The notes under the pieces were generated by a model. That model saw only the letters and a program-made list of their open reading frames with translations, was not told the DNA's origin and did no database searches. Of a stretch of DNA of 15,955 nucleotides, positions 1 to 5,798 are shown one piece after another. Origin of the DNA: Bryobacteraceae bacterium (GTDB lineage: Bacteria > Acidobacteriota > Terriglobia > Bryobacterales > Bryobacteraceae); the NCBI GenBank assembly GCA_030039005.1, contig JASHQT010000613.1, positions 1 through 15,955 on the forward strand, in the 5' to 3' direction. The stretch's first letter is position 1, and each line of letters starts with the position of its first letter. The position numbers were made by a program, and so were the translations under genes.

Positions 1-197
1 TTATAGGTAGTGTCGATGTGCAGCAGCGGGAACGGGATCGGCGCCGGATGAAAGGCCTTCTGCGCCAGCCGCAGCAGGACCGAGGAGTCCTTCCCGATGG
101 AATATAGCATCACGGGCCGCTGGAACTCGGAAGCCACCTCGCGCATAATATGGATGCTCTCGGCTTCCAGCAGCCGTAAGTGGCCGAATGGCGACAT
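1..197 (-). CDS. cysD: Sulfate adenylyltransferase subunit 2 (CysD), 5' part
   Basis: The gene begins with ATG at 195-197 and is cut by the left edge after 65 codons. The visible N terminus contains [16 protein letters not shown], then [19 protein letters not shown] with the PP-loop (SIGKDSS), then [11 protein letters not shown], all typical of the CysD family. In known systems CysD, with the GTPase CysN, makes adenosine 5'-phosphosulfate from ATP and sulfate in assimilation. A longer reading frame across the same bases (to 219) gives no recognisable protein and was discarded. It lies 51 bp downstream of the immunity-like gene on the same strand, so co-transcription is possible. Only the N-terminal fifth is visible; cysN and other sulfur genes would lie to the left. 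Confidence 0.88.
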   Translation of the reverse strand, partial: MSPFGHLRLLEAESIHIMREVASEFQRPVMLYSIGKDSSVLLRLAQKAFHPAPIPFPLLHIDTTY

Positions 198-248
198 TAG
201 GAGCAGTGTAACAAAGCAATCTGGATAATGTCTATGGACATCAGGACA

Positions 249-611
249 TTATGCAATAAGTCCTTCATTTTCTAGGTCTTGTAGGAGTTGAGACCCGGCG
301 TTGAGGGGATAGCCGTAGTCCCAGGAGGGTTGCTGGGCAACGGTTGTCTCCCAAATCCGCCGGTCGCGTGCTGTCAGCTTCGAGTAGAAGCGGCTATCCA
401 GATCAGCTACCTCGGCGTCCAGTCCTAGCAGTTGGATCAACCCACGGAGGTCCAGATCGTTGCGGTAGTCTTCCAGGCCGAACCGGTATCCACGCTCCAC
501 CTCCTCGACGAATTTCTTCCAGTGTGCGATCAACCCGGCGCGCCCCATGCGGATGACGTGTTCGGGATAGCCGATTTCGCGGAGATAGTCGGCCATTTCC
601 TGGTCAGTCAT
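249..611 (-). CDS. Putative immunity protein for the exported nuclease-like protein
   Basis: A 120-residue protein starting MTDQEMADYLREIGYPEHV, with no signal peptide or membrane segment, rich in acidic residues and leucines (for example GLEDYRNDLDLRGLIQLLGL). The frame is open further upstream, but the start at 611 is preferred because it gives an 8-bp ATGACTGA overlap with the stop of the preceding gene (604-606), a sign of translational coupling. Small acidic cytoplasmic proteins encoded directly behind secreted nuclease-like toxins are usually immunity proteins, and that is the role inferred here. I do not recognise a named immunity family. It is the last gene of the cluster before cysD. 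Confidence 0.6.
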   Translation of the reverse strand: MTDQEMADYLREIGYPEHVIRMGRAGLIAHWKKFVEEVERGYRFGLEDYRNDLDLRGLIQLLGLDAEVADLDSRFYSKLTARDRRIWETTVAQQPSWDYGYPLNAGSQLLQDLENEGLIA

Positions 612-960
612 AGCGTCTTCGTGCTTGACGGCGGAAGTAGCTCTCGCCGGCATTGGGAATGAAGAAGGTTCGGATGGTGCCGTCGCGATTGTAGGCGCCG
701 AAGTAGCCGTGCCGGCGGTCAAACCTGCTGAACTCGCCGTGCGCCCCACGGGCTTCGAGAATGGGACCGCCCACGGGAGCGTCCCTCAGCGCCTGCGCGA
801 GCCTCAGGTACTCGGCCTTGCTGATGGATCCGAACTCGGCGCCGTGCTTGGCGTAATGCTCGTCTAGTTGCGCGCGGGAGCGGAAGCCTGGCCCGGCGGC
901 GAGCAGGAGACCGAGGGCCAATAGCCAAAAGCCAGCCAGCCGGCAAGCAATACGATGCAT
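604..960 (-). CDS. Exported small protein resembling a BECR-fold RNase toxin domain
   Basis: This 118-residue protein starts with a basic n-region and a hydrophobic stretch (residues 1-23, MHRIACRLAGFWLLALGLLL then AAG), a convincing signal peptide or membrane anchor. The mature part reads LDEHYAKHGAEFGSISKAEYL (residues 32-51 region), then a glycine-rich segment and DGTIRTFFIP (93-102) with a terminal SYFRRQ. The HxxKHGxEFG...eYl...dGtIRTfF pattern resembles C-terminal toxin domains of polymorphic toxins of the barnase/EndoU/ColicinE5-D/RelE type, which are RNases; likely catalytic candidates are H35, H39, K38 and R97. Unlike those, this is a free-standing exported domain. The following gene overlaps it by 8 bp and looks like immunity. 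It could instead be a periplasmic RNase for nutrient use. Family recognition is by eye only. Confidence 0.6.
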   Translation of the reverse strand: MHRIACRLAGFWLLALGLLLAAGPGFRSRAQLDEHYAKHGAEFGSISKAEYLRLAQALRDAPVGGPILEARGAHGEFSRFDRRHGYFGAYNRDGTIRTFFIPNAGESYFRRQARRRYD

Positions 961-972
961 CCGACTATTAAA

Positions 973-1131
973 TCATTTCGGCGGCATTCCCTCGGGTTGG
1001 GTCATGCTGAACCAGTTGTTGGAGTTGTCCTCCATGACACATTCGACACCGGCTGCGTCGCTTAACGAAATCTGCTCGTTATAATGGCCGGCCAGAAAAT
1101 CGCGAGCCCTGAAGAGATCCGGACGCCTCAC
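973..1131 (-). CDS. Small hypothetical protein, 52 aa, GTG start coupled to upstream gene
   Basis: The frame begins at GTG 1131-1129, which overlaps the TGA stop of the upstream 75-aa gene by GTGA, and ends with TGA at 973-975, 12 bp before the exported toxin-like gene. The product runs MRRPDLFRARDFLAGHYNEQ to EGMPPK and has no membrane segment or known motif. Coding is supported by the 4-bp stop/start overlap, the smooth spacing to the next gene, and a plausible residue mix. I do not recognise it. It could be a helper in the same cluster as the nuclease-like protein, or an unrelated small protein. Confidence 0.5.
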   Translation of the reverse strand: MRRPDLFRARDFLAGHYNEQISLSDAAGVECVMEDNSNNWFSMTQPEGMPPK

Positions 1132-1355
1132 GGAATGGCCCATTTGCGCTGGATCGGCAGGCCGAACCGCTGGAGCACGGCTTCCACGTCTTTTTCGGTA
1201 AGCCGGGAGGCGTCGTATTCCACCTGCAGCCGGTCGAGCGAGCGCGCCAGTTGCACACGAAGAATGCCGTACCAACTGTGAACGTCGGCGACCGCTCCGG
1301 CATCGCCGTCGGTCAAGGGCCGCACAAGATCGTACTCGAGTTGAACTTTAGTCAT
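1128..1355 (-). CDS. Small HMA-like ferredoxin-fold protein without CxxC
   Basis: A 75-residue protein from ATG at 1355. The second half (VQLARSLDRLQVEYDASRLT then EKDVEAVLQRFGLPI) follows the beta-alpha-beta pattern of heavy-metal-associated (HMA) domains, where the usual text is a valine-rich strand, a loop of the D-P-S-x-v type, then a helix ending in GY/GxxI. The metal-binding CxxC that normally follows the first strand is missing; at the equivalent place there is HSWYGI. It is therefore unlikely to be a copper chaperone of the usual kind. It sits 54 bp behind the RNA methyltransferase gene and is coupled by GTGA to the next small gene. Function unknown. Confidence 0.6.
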   Translation of the reverse strand: MTKVQLEYDLVRPLTDGDAGAVADVHSWYGILRVQLARSLDRLQVEYDASRLTEKDVEAVLQRFGLPIQRKWAIP

Positions 1356-1409
1356 TGCAAAATCCGGTCATTGCACATCCCCGTCATACCGCGTAGAATC
1401 CTCAGGATA

Positions 1410-2102
1410 TCACTGCGGCTTGCGCGCCGAAGTTAACTTCCAGTGAATCTGGCGCACCATGCCGAGCCAGATTTCGGCGTCGTGCCCGGCGAGATTGAGC
1501 CGCCGGACCAACCGCCGGATTTTCGCTTCCGCGCTTTCCGAATGCAGGTAGCCGGATTTTTCGAGAACCTCGGTGAGCAGGGTGGTGAGGCGGTCGAGAT
1601 CCCGGGCGCTCGCTGGCTTGCGTGAATCGGGCTTGGGAGGCGCGGGATTGCGGACCAGTTCATACAGGCAGACGGCGACGGCCTGCCCGAGATTCATGGA
1701 TCCCTCAGTCCCGATGCGCAGCAGCCAATGGCAATAAGTGAGATCGTCGTTCGAGAGGCCGAATTTTTCCGAGCCGAACAATAGCGCGACTGGCCCGGAC
1801 GCCAGGCGCTTGCGGATCAGACGGCCGGCGAATTCCACGGGGCGCAGCGTGTGCTGCAATTCGCGATGGCCCAGCGAGGTGGTCCCCACCACTAGGCCAC
1901 AATCGGCGACGGCTTCGGCCACGGATGGAAATTCCTCGGCCGCGCGCAGAATCCTGTGAGCATGCACCGCCGAGCGCGCTTCCTGATAAGCCACCTGATA
2001 GGGATTCACCAGGCGCAGCCTGGAAAATCCGAAATTACTCATGGCGCGCGCCGCCGCGCCGATGTTGAGGGGGTTGCGCGGCGCCACCAGCACCACGCGC
2101 AG
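1410..2102 (-). CDS. RNA 2'-O-methyltransferase of the TrmH/SPOUT superfamily (TrmJ/LasT type)
   Basis: About 230 residues. The three knotted-fold motifs are all present: NPLNIGAAARAMSNFG (residues 10-25), ALLFGSEKFGLSNDDL (106-121) and GSMNLGQAVAVCLYELVR (134-151). These form the SAM site of SPOUT methyltransferases. The C-terminal 75 residues (LTEVLEKSGYL, LVRRLNLAGHDAEIWLGMVRQI) match the extension of the TrmJ subgroup, which 2'-O-methylates position 32 of tRNAs; the exact substrate is inferred. No ATG exists before the first motif outside speA sequence. The likely start is CTG at 2102 (giving M-RVVLVAP), or GTG at 2096 or 2093, 14-25 bases behind the speA stop, so translation is probably coupled to speA. 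Confidence 0.85.
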   Translation of the reverse strand: MRVVLVAPRNPLNIGAAARAMSNFGFSRLRLVNPYQVAYQEARSAVHAHRILRAAEEFPSVAEAVADCGLVVGTTSLGHRELQHTLRPVEFAGRLIRKRLASGPVALLFGSEKFGLSNDDLTYCHWLLRIGTEGSMNLGQAVAVCLYELVRNPAPPKPDSRKPASARDLDRLTTLLTEVLEKSGYLHSESAEAKIRRLVRRLNLAGHDAEIWLGMVRQIHWKLTSARKPQ

Positions 2103-2115
2103 ATGGTCGTGAAAG

Positions 2116-4038
2116 CTACTGCTCGAGGTACGTGTAGCCGTTGAGGCCCTCTTCGTAGAATTTGAGCAGGCGCCCGGACTCCTCGTAGCCGATCTTGCCG
2201 TCGCGCAGGGCCGTTTCGACGTCGCGCCGGAATTCTTCGAGCAGCATTTTTGCGTTGAACTGGACGTAATCCAGGACTTCACGGACGGTATCGCCGCGAA
2301 TGACAGCGTCCAAAATCACGTCGCCGGAAGGGCCCAGGCTCACATGCACGGCGTTGGTATCGCCGAACAGATTGTGCAGGTCGCCCAGGATTTCCTGGTA
2401 GGCGCCCACCAGGAACGCGCCCAGATAATACGGGTCGCCGTTGTAGGTGTGCAGCGGCAGCGTGCGTTTCACATCGCGCCGATCGATGAATTGATCGATC
2501 TTGCCGTCCGAATCGCAGGAAATGTCGCCGATCACGCCCGAACGCGCGGGCATCTCGTTGAGCCGGTGGATGGGCATGATGGGAAAGAGCTGTTTGACGG
2601 CCCAGCTATCGGGCAGGCTCTGGAAAAGCGAGAAATTGCAAAAGTAGGTATCCGAGAGCATGCCGTCCAAGCCTTCCAGCTCTTCGGGAAAATAATCCAG
2701 CTCCTTGGCCATGCGGTGCACGCGCCGGCAGATGGACCAATACAGAGTTTCGGCCTGGCTGCGCTGCGCGAGCGGCAGATAGCCCAGGCTGAACAGGTTC
2801 AGCGCGGCGTCCAGGGCCTGCTGCGCGTCATGAAAGCTCTCCAGCAGATTCTTGGAGCTGAGCGAGCGGTAGGTTTCCTGGAGATCGATGAGCGGTTGCT
2901 CGGCGTCTTCGGACACCGGCGTGAAACCGTTCTCGCCGAAACCGCTCACGCCCAGTACATTGAACACCAGCACGCTGTGATAGGCGGCGATGGCGCGCCC
3001 GCTTTCCGACACGATCGTGGGATGCGGCACGTCGGCTTCGTCGCAAACGTTCTGGATGTGATAGACGACGTCGTTGGCGTACTCCTGCAGCGTGTAATTG
3101 ACGCTGGATTCGAAATCGGTTTGCGATCCGTCGTAGTCGATGCCCAACCCGCCGCCCACGTCCAGATATTTCAGCCCGGCGCCCGCGCGCTTCAACTCGA
3201 CAAAAATGCGCGCGGCCTCCATCACGGCGGCCTTGATCTGGCGGATGTTGGTGATCTGGCTGCCGAGGTGGAAATGCAGCAGCTCCAGGCAGTCCTCCAT
3301 TCCCGCGGCTTTCATTTGATCGAGCGCTTGTAAAGCTTCGCTGACGGTGAGGCCGAACTTGGAACGATAGCCTCCGGAGGATTTCCAGCGCCCAGAACCG
3401 CGGCTGGCGAGTTTCAACCGCAGCCCCACCGTGGGCCGAACGCCGACGCGCTGGGAATGCTTCAGGATGAGATCGAGCTCGGTGTATTTTTCAACGACGG
3501 GAATAATCTGGCGGCCGATTTTCTTGGCCAGCATCACCATCTCGATATACTCGTCATCCTTGAACCCATTGCAGATGATGGGCGTGTCGTTGTCGGCCAC
3601 CGCGAGGACGGCGAGCAGTTCGGGCTTGGAGCCGGCCTCCAGGCCGAAATGGTACGGCTTGCCGAACTGGAAGACCTCCTCCACCACCTGCCGCTGCTGA
3701 TTCACCTTGATCGGATAGACGCAGCGGTAATCGCCCTTGTAGTTGTGTTCGCTGATGGCGCTCTGGAACGCCTGGTACATCTCCCCCAGGCGATGTTTCA
3801 GGATTTCGGCGAAGCGGATGAGGATGGGCAGCGAGATGCCACGCAGTTCGAGCTTCTCGATGAGCTCGCGCAGATCGATTCCCCGGGCCGGATCTTTGCT
3901 CGGATGCACCCACAGGTGTCCGTTGGCGCCGACCGAAAAATAGCCTTTGCCCCAACTGGCGACGTCGTAGAGTTCGCCGGCGTCGGTGACGGTCCACCGC
4001 TCAGTCGGCTCAAAGACGGTGGCTTCACTGAGTTTCAA
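2116..4038 (-). CDS. speA: Biosynthetic arginine decarboxylase (SpeA)
   Basis: 640 residues, the usual length of the family. SpeA converts arginine to agmatine with PLP and feeds polyamine synthesis in the cytoplasm. The PLP lysine is K111 in CVYPIKVNQQR; the barrel motifs ELLHFHLGSQ (252-261) and LDVGGGLGIDYDGS (292-305) are intact; the C-terminal beta domain has IGDISCDSDGKID with the catalytic cysteine C508 and the conserved NGDPYYLGAFLVGAYQEILG segment. The start is TTG at 4036-4038 with GGAGG ten bases upstream; no ATG is available before residue 87. The mobile element's target site begins only 78 bp upstream, so the native promoter has probably been separated or displaced. The trmJ-like gene follows closely. 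Confidence 0.96.
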   Translation of the reverse strand: MKLSEATVFEPTERWTVTDAGELYDVASWGKGYFSVGANGHLWVHPSKDPARGIDLRELIEKLELRGISLPILIRFAEILKHRLGEMYQAFQSAISEHNYKGDYRCVYPIKVNQQRQVVEEVFQFGKPYHFGLEAGSKPELLAVLAVADNDTPIICNGFKDDEYIEMVMLAKKIGRQIIPVVEKYTELDLILKHSQRVGVRPTVGLRLKLASRGSGRWKSSGGYRSKFGLTVSEALQALDQMKAAGMEDCLELLHFHLGSQITNIRQIKAAVMEAARIFVELKRAGAGLKYLDVGGGLGIDYDGSQTDFESSVNYTLQEYANDVVYHIQNVCDEADVPHPTIVSESGRAIAAYHSVLVFNVLGVSGFGENGFTPVSEDAEQPLIDLQETYRSLSSKNLLESFHDAQQALDAALNLFSLGYLPLAQRSQAETLYWSICRRVHRMAKELDYFPEELEGLDGMLSDTYFCNFSLFQSLPDSWAVKQLFPIMPIHRLNEMPARSGVIGDISCDSDGKIDQFIDRRDVKRTLPLHTYNGDPYYLGAFLVGAYQEILGDLHNLFGDTNAVHVSLGPSGDVILDAVIRGDTVREVLDYVQFNAKMLLEEFRRDVETALRDGKIGYEESGRLLKFYEEGLNGYTYLEQ

Positions 4039-4115
4039 TTCGGGATTCCCTCCAAGGGCGCGACGGTTCGGGCGCTAAACCACAGTTTCCTGCGAATCCC
4101 CGTCTAGGGCAAGTA

Positions 4116-4123
4116 AATTTTTG
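4116..4123. repeat. Target-site duplication, left copy
   Basis: AATTTTTG directly abuts the left inverted repeat, and the identical octamer lies outside the right inverted repeat at 6980-6987. An 8-bp duplication is the length known for IS1595-family elements. Both copies are perfect, which points to a simple and fairly recent insertion. Confidence 0.93.
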
Positions 4124-4147
4124 GGTGATTATGCACTTGACAAACAA
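4124..4147 (+). repeat. Terminal inverted repeat, left (IRL)
   Basis: The 24-bp sequence begins GGTGATTATGCACTTGACA and is a perfect inverted match of 6956-6979. It contains a consensus -35 box, TTGACA, at 4137-4142 pointing into the element. Confidence 0.95.
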
Positions 4148-4190
4148 CTTCGGTCGGCTGTAGCATGACGACGGCGTGACAGGCCGATAC

Positions 4191-4586
4191 TCAGAAAAGT
4201 TCTTCGGAAAGGAACCGCTTCCGTAGATCGGTCAGTCTCTGAAACAACTCGTCTGGATTCAGAATCTCTGCGCGCTGTTGTTCCGTCGGTGGCTCGATGG
4301 GAGGAGGGGTATGGATTGGAGGAACAGTGATTGGGCCGTTCTGCGTTTCGTGCACAAGGATATTGACAGCTAAATAATATGCAACTGTCTTTACTAGCGG
4401 CCACGGCAAAGTTACTGCCGTGTGTTGTCTAACGACCTCGCTACCAGAGTGTTGATCGCTCTTGCCAAAAATCATTTTGAGATCCAACACGGTAGACTCG
4501 AAGCGCACGTTGTTGGCGTAAAGCTCTTCGAAGTCGTCGTCACGTACGAATGTGGCCGGCGCAGCTTTTGGAGTTTGGTCAGGCAT
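4191..4586 (-). CDS. DUF3467-like protein, third gene of the transposon TA operon
   Basis: 131 residues. The middle part, YANNVRFESTVLDLKMIFG (residues 23-41) followed by VVRQHTAVTLPWPLVKTVAYYL, matches my recollection of the DUF3467 family, small cytoplasmic proteins of unknown function with this strand-helix layout. A proline-rich linker (VPPIHTPPPIEPPTEQQ) and a charged helix that ends in RKRFLSEELF follow. The ATG at 4586 overlaps the antitoxin stop by 8 bp (ATGCCTGA), so it is translationally coupled to the toxin-antitoxin pair. It stops 43 bp inside the left inverted repeat. It could be a third TA component (chaperone or accessory antitoxin) or independent cargo; the sequence does not decide. 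Confidence 0.7.
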   Translation of the reverse strand: MPDQTPKAAPATFVRDDDFEELYANNVRFESTVLDLKMIFGKSDQHSGSEVVRQHTAVTLPWPLVKTVAYYLAVNILVHETQNGPITVPPIHTPPPIEPPTEQQRAEILNPDELFQRLTDLRKRFLSEELF

Positions 4587-5208
4587 TGATGAGTCTCATC
4601 ACGTCAGCATGAAGAACGTTGGCTTCTGAGCCAAGATTCTGGGGAGCGCTGACCTGTTTGGGGATAGATCTTTCTTCAGATAAACGCCCCAGATATTCCG
4701 GTTGCACAAAAATGCAGTCGCTAGGTGTTGCTGCAAATACTGTGCCTATGTTCGTGTTGCTGGAAATGCCGCCAAAAGCGTATGTCGCCCATTCGTGCAA
4801 CGGCGCGGCATGGCGGAAGGAAATTGATTCATCTGGACTCGGATCAGTTGATGTAGTTGCGTCGGCGACCTGCTGAGCAAAGTCTCGGCGTTCGCCTGGA
4901 GAGTCTGTCTCCCGCTCCACGGGCACAACAACAGATTTGAACCCAAGGACGCCCAAGATAGCACGTCGGTTCTCGGAGGTCGGATTGCCGCTTTCCGAAA
5001 GCATGCGATAAAGGCTCTCCCGGCTCACCCCGCAAGCCTCGGCGATCTCGGCCATTGGCTTATTTTGAGCCGCCGCTACCTTTCGGAGCGCTTTCAAAAA
5101 CATGGCTTCTGAATCTTCGCTGGCAGAATTCAGGTATCGTGCAGCACGCACCGGATCGGCAAGCTTCTTGCCCAACCAATCATTGTAGGATTTGAGTTTC
5201 TCATCCAT
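4579..5208 (-). CDS. Antitoxin-like DNA-binding protein (HI1420/HigA type) with long C-terminal extension
   Basis: 209 residues. Residues 20-95 read AARYLNSASEDSEAMFLKAL then NKPMAEIAEACGVSRESLYR (50-68), the helix-turn-helix of the addiction-module antidote family related to HI1420. These antitoxins are normally about 100 residues, so the region 100-209 is an additional, unrecognised segment (for instance PLHEWATYAFGGISSNTNIG). The ATG at 5206-5208 overlaps the toxin stop by 8 bp (ATGGATGA). By family analogy it should neutralise the upstream toxin and repress the operon by binding an operator; a fitting palindrome copy lies upstream of the toxin gene. The extension may bind another ligand or the coupled DUF3467-like protein. 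Function of the extension is unknown. Confidence 0.85.
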   Translation of the reverse strand: MDEKLKSYNDWLGKKLADPVRAARYLNSASEDSEAMFLKALRKVAAAQNKPMAEIAEACGVSRESLYRMLSESGNPTSENRRAILGVLGFKSVVVPVERETDSPGERRDFAQQVADATTSTDPSPDESISFRHAAPLHEWATYAFGGISSNTNIGTVFAATPSDCIFVQPEYLGRLSEERSIPKQVSAPQNLGSEANVLHADVMRLINA

Positions 5209-5521
5209 TCCTGTATTGTGCCCAAAGCCTCTCAGCTATCTTTATGTCTGCGTCTTGCGTTTTCTTGACGCCAGCCCATAGGATGATCACGATGTCTCCG
5301 TCCATCCCAAAGTATATGCGATAACCTGGACCGGTCCTGATGAATCTCAGTTCAAAAACTCCTCCGGCGCGACCATAATCTCCCAAGTTCCCATCCTCGA
5401 CGCGTTCGAGGCGTGATACGACGGCATCGTACGTTGCCGGGTCTGCCTGCTCAAGCTCGTCGAGCCAAGAATCCACGCGTCCGGGTTCGTAGAAGAAAAT
5501 GTGCCGCCGTTGCGCATCCAC
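5201..5521 (-). CDS. Type II toxin of the RelE/ParE superfamily (HI1419/HigB/Gp49-like)
   Basis: 106 residues. The text WLDELEQADPATYDAVVSRLERVEDGNLGD (residues 19-48) followed by GVFELRFIRTGPGYRIYFGM and IVIILWAGVKKTQDADIKIA (positions 53-96) is characteristic of the phage-Gp49/HigB-like branch of RelE-fold toxins; characterised members of the wider superfamily are ribosome-dependent mRNA endonucleases. The start is GTG at 5519-5521, fixed by an in-frame TGA immediately upstream; no strong Shine-Dalgarno is visible. Toxin precedes antitoxin, as usual for HI1419-HI1420 and hig loci, with an 8-bp overlap. A palindrome copy lies at 5545-5562, 24 bases upstream of the start codon. Confidence 0.9.
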   Translation of the reverse strand: MDAQRRHIFFYEPGRVDSWLDELEQADPATYDAVVSRLERVEDGNLGDYGRAGGVFELRFIRTGPGYRIYFGMDGDIVIILWAGVKKTQDADIKIAERLWAQYRNG

Positions 5522-5544
5522 TCAAACATATCGGTTGCCAGTCC

Positions 5545-5562
5545 TGTAATCTTTAAATCACA
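5545..5562 (-). promoter_or_regulatory. Probable operator of the TA operon (imperfect palindrome)
   Basis: On the minus strand the site reads TGTGATTTAAAGATTACA. It matches the perfect palindrome at 5743-5760 at 15 of 18 positions, with the first nine bases identical. It lies 24 bases upstream of the toxin start codon and overlaps the likely promoter (a TTGTGT at 5571-5566 could be the -35). Autoregulation by the antitoxin is inferred from its position and from the family. Confidence 0.6.
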
Positions 5563-5653
5563 GATACACAACTACAGATATAGCACCGCCTCCCCAATTT
5601 TTCAATGGACCGAGAGCAGAATACCGCAGTTTGAAGGTATAATCGATACAGGG

Positions 5654-5739
5654 CGGAGACGGCGGGAGTCGAACCCGCAAAACCCTTGCAGAGTTAACGG
5701 TTTATAGGACCTACGGGCTTACCGATGCCCAACGTCTCC
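5654..5739 (-). tRNA. Class II tRNA-like gene with aberrant anticodon arm
   Basis: The 86-nt minus-strand sequence folds as a tRNA. It has acceptor GGAGACG/CGTCTCC with G at the discriminator, T8, D stem GGGC/GCCC with loop ATCGGTAA (A14, G18G19 and A21 in place), a variable arm AACTC-TGCAA-GGGTT, and T arm GCGGG-TTCGACT-CCCGC. The class II arm, the GGAGA acceptor end and G73 resemble serine tRNAs. The anticodon arm TAGGT-CCTATAA-ACCGT pairs only in its inner three positions, lacks U33 and would present UAU, which does not fit any class II isoacceptor. The 3' CCA is not encoded (CCC follows). One more base, C at 5740, could pair with the discriminator for an 8-bp acceptor. It may be a special-purpose, decoy or decayed tRNA. 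Confidence 0.72.
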
Positions 5740-5742
5740 GTC

Positions 5743-5777
5743 TGTGATTTATAAATCACAAGACCAAAGTACCACAA
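5743..5777 (-). promoter_or_regulatory. Promoter and perfect 18-bp palindromic operator of the tRNA-like gene
   Basis: TGTGATTTATAAATCACA at 5743-5760 is a perfect palindrome three bases before the tRNA-like gene. On the minus strand it contains a -10-like TATAAA (5753-5748), 18 bases behind a -35-like TTGTGG (5777-5772). Transcription would then start at about 5741, close to the first tRNA base. A repressor on the palindrome would block it. The site also lies upstream of the plus-strand small ORF at 5799 and could serve both directions. Confidence 0.6.
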
Positions 5778-5798
5778 CGGCTATGTGAAGGCAATCCG

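Noticed and set aside
1..219. Minus-strand 72-codon frame in the left end
   Set aside because: The frame starting at 197 encodes clear CysD sequence with the PP-loop; the longer frame is out of register with it.
249..749. 166-residue version of the immunity-like protein
   Set aside because: The first 46 residues overlap the exported toxin-like gene and are low-complexity; the ATG at 611 gives the normal 8-bp coupled overlap.
2344..3333. 329-codon open frame on the plus strand opposite speA
   Set aside because: Shadow frame of speA, which has all its catalytic motifs; the antisense product has no recognisable domain.
5347..5571. 74-codon frame overlapping the toxin gene upstream region
   Set aside because: It is in another frame and covers the operator copy; the GTG-started RelE-like frame has the family motifs.
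5654..5740. tmRNA 3' end or a plain tRNA-Leu/Tyr as explanation of the tRNA-like gene
   Set aside because: A complete D arm, variable arm and acceptor pair occur within 86 nt, so no tmRNA body is needed; the loop CCTATAA offers no Leu or Tyr anticodon in position 34-36.
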